NCBI GenBank assembly: GCA_021201175.1 | Contig: JAJQFK010000028.1 | Span: 1-6,562, forward strand | DNA from: Candidatus Gastranaerophilales bacterium | GTDB taxonomy: Bacteria; Cyanobacteriota; Vampirovibrionia; Gastranaerophilales; Gastranaerophilaceae | Direction of reading: 5' to 3' | DNA: 6,562 nt | Shown: positions 5,531 through 6,562 of the stretch, one piece after another | Position numbering within the stretch: position 1 is the first letter of the stretch | Layout: every line of letters starts with the position of its first letter | Program-made: the position numbers and the translations under genes | Notes under the pieces: generated by a model | Databases searched by the model: none | Told to the model about the DNA's origin: nothing | What the model saw: only the letters and a program-made list of their open reading frames with translations

Positions 5531-5547
5531 GGTGCAAAAATTGCACC
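5531..5547. repeat. REP-like palindrome GGTGCAA-AAA-TTGCACC
   Basis: Perfect 7-bp arms with a three-base loop abut the TAG that ends the phosphoesterase stub. TAGGGTGCA...TGCACC-type palindromes are common intergenic repeats in many bacteria, including cyanobacteria, the sister group of the presumed host; that comparison is from memory. A second inverted pair, ACCAAAT (5545-5551) with ATTTGGT (5588-5594), overlaps it on the right and could mark the far end of a small element. No T-run follows, so it is not a typical terminator. Confidence 0.5.
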
Positions 5548-5600
5548 AAATTTGCAGTTAGCAATGTGTTGTCGTTGTTTAATATTTATTTGGTAAAAAA

Positions 5601-5629
5601 TTGCATAATACAACTAAATTTGATATAAT
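5601..5629 (+). promoter_or_regulatory. Strong promoter of the pilin-like gene
   Basis: TTGCAT at 5601-5606 and TATAAT at 5624-5629 are separated by exactly 17 bases, and a TG at 5621-5622 makes the -10 box an extended one. Transcription would start near 5636, about 25 bases before the ATG at 5661. The RBS is weak (GGGA at 5647-5650). The promoter looks fully functional although the downstream reading frame is broken. Confidence 0.7.
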
Positions 5630-5660
5630 AGAAATATAGTTAAAATGGGACAAAATCATT

Positions 5661-6385
5661 ATGAATAACATCAAACACCGCACGGGGGGGGGGGATTTTT
5701 AAGTTTTGTAACACAAGGCCGTAAATACAAAAAAAATAAAAAACAAAAACTAGCTTTTACATTAGCAGAAGTTCTCATTACCCTTGTTATTATCGGGATT
5801 ATTGCTGCGGTTACTGTTCCGACTGTTATGGTAAATTATCAAAAATCAAAAGTTCCTATTAAATTAGAAAAATTTTATTCTATGATGAATCAAGCGTTTT
5901 TAAGATATCGTGCTGAAAGCAGTACGGCAGCTTTTAACAGTTTGGAACCATCAGATGGTGAGGCGCTGGAAGCTTTTTTTGATAAATATTTGAATAAATA
6001 TTTTATATATTCTGATAAAGGTGTTCTTAATTCAAAGTATTACTATATGACTTTTAATGACGGAAGCGGGTTTATTTCCTATGTCAATAGTTCCGGCAAT
6101 ATTCATTTCTTTTTTTGTACTGAATATAAATATTGTGCAGTTGAAAATTATGACGGCAAACGCACTTTTTTATTCACAATGTATAACAAAGAATTTGTAA
6201 CATCATCGTCAGACTATGATAATAAAACAAGAGAAGAAATACTTGATTCATGTAAATATGGAAATTATGATAACAGCAGTGTTAGTACAAAAGACAAACG
6301 CCATGCCTGTGCAAGGTTAATCCAAATTGACGGCTGGCAGATAAAAGATGATTATCCGTGGAATCAAACAATGTTAGAAAATTAA
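5661..6385 (+). CDS. Type IV pilin-like (prepilin) protein, frame interrupted at a poly-G tract
   Basis: The ATG at 5661 encodes MNNIKHRT followed by Gly codons of an 11-G run, after which this frame hits TAA at 5700-5702. The pilin frame (plus two) continues without a stop from the G run to 6385. With 9 or 12 G the two join into 240 or 241 residues. The 12-G form has a 32-residue basic leader, a prepilin peptidase site A32|F33-TLAE with Glu at +5, a hydrophobic helix (33-56) and a pilin head rich in Tyr and Asn with four Cys, ending CARLIQIDGW...DDYPWNQ. This is typical of pseudopilins in Gastranaerophilales. No in-frame start exists between the G run and the signal. Met57 (5828) comes after the signal, so translation from there (185 residues) would yield an unexportable fragment. 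The protein would be exported and assembled into, or associated with, pili or a type II secretion-like machine; its specific role is unknown. Confidence 0.8.
5684..5694 (+). repeat. G11 homopolymer in the pilin leader
   Basis: Eleven consecutive G lie eight codons into the gene, in an otherwise AT-rich sequence. As given, the start codon and pilin body are out of frame; a gain of one G or loss of two restores the frame. Poly-G runs of this length are well-known slipped-strand contingency tracts in other bacteria, but homopolymers are also error-prone in sequencing and assembly. Confidence 0.85.
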
Positions 6386-6515
6386 TATTATTAATTCAAA
6401 TTTAATGAGTTACAAGCGTGCAAGTTTTTGTTTGAATCAATCAAAAATAAGTTTGAAACAAGGCGAAAGTCTTTTATTTATAACTTATTTAAACTTAATT
6501 CAAATTCAAAATCTT
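6386..6515. other. AT-rich noncoding stretch after the pilin gene
   Basis: No gene is visible. TTAATTCAAATT occurs at 6391-6402 and again at 6495-6506 in the same orientation. Given the base composition, this 12-base repeat may be chance. Confidence 0.3.
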
Positions 6516-6550
6516 GTCCTCCGGACGGGGAAACTTTTTAAAAAAGTTTC
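6516..6550. terminator. Possible terminator-like double hairpin
   Basis: GTCC-TCC-GGAC (6516-6526) is followed by a second inverted repeat, GAAACTTTTT (6530-6539) with AAAAAGTTTC (6541-6550). It lies about 130 bases beyond the pilin stop. The second stem is A/T-rich with almost no loop and no T-run follows, so termination is a weak guess. It may equally be an intergenic repeat continuing past the window. Confidence 0.3.
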
Positions 6551-6562
6551 ACAAAACTTGTG

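Noticed and set aside
5828..6385. A 185-residue protein starting at ATG 5828
   Set aside because: The frame is open far upstream and encodes the prepilin signal and helix; starting here would delete them. The real start is most likely 5661 across the G run.

Overview
This is an AT-rich window with sparse gene packing, consensus extended -10 promoters and the standard genetic code. The best guess for the host is an uncultured gut bacterium of the Candidatus Gastranaerophilales (Melainabacteria/Vampirovibrionia). That guess rests on overall composition, on the prepilin-like protein at the right (FTLAEVLITL signal, CARLIQIDGW...DDYPW ending) and on general gene style. It is recognition from memory, not a computed placement.

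Layout, left to right. Positions 1-145 are a GC-rich stretch full of small hairpins. A truncated C-terminal remnant of a DUF4143-type AAA ATPase (146-334, minus) follows and runs into the 3' end of an intact, membrane-anchored M20 zinc peptidase (324-1787, minus). Upstream of the peptidase lies a 5'-truncated metallopeptidase (1850-2218, minus). It keeps an HEIGH motif and an ENFAEAF motif and resembles the catalytic domain of the anthrax lethal factor-like (ATLF) family. An intact deoxycytidylate deaminase (2379-2855, plus) comes next; its C-terminal tail runs into a 17-bp direct repeat.

The most interesting part is 3224-4745. A 122-residue protein (minus) carries four copies of an RYAGPxRPE motif, three of them spaced exactly 26 residues apart. 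It is divergently transcribed from a radical SAM protein with a complete seven-Cys SPASM domain. Repeated short motifs in a small hydrophilic protein beside a SPASM maturase are the classic arrangement of a multi-core RiPP precursor and its modifying enzyme. I do not recognise this motif as a described family. A TPR protein (4742-5281, minus) converges on the maturase, with overlapping stop codons.

The right part holds a 38-residue stub of a metallophosphoesterase/5'-nucleotidase-type gene (5414-5530, plus), cut off at a palindrome. It is followed by a type IV pilin-like gene (5661-6385, plus) whose leader contains a run of 11 G. In the sequence as given the run puts the start codon out of frame with the pilin; 9 or 12 G would restore the frame. 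This is either a phase-variable switch caught OFF or a homopolymer error. The window thus shows three broken genes, each next to palindromic or hairpin sequence, which suggests a locus that is often rearranged.
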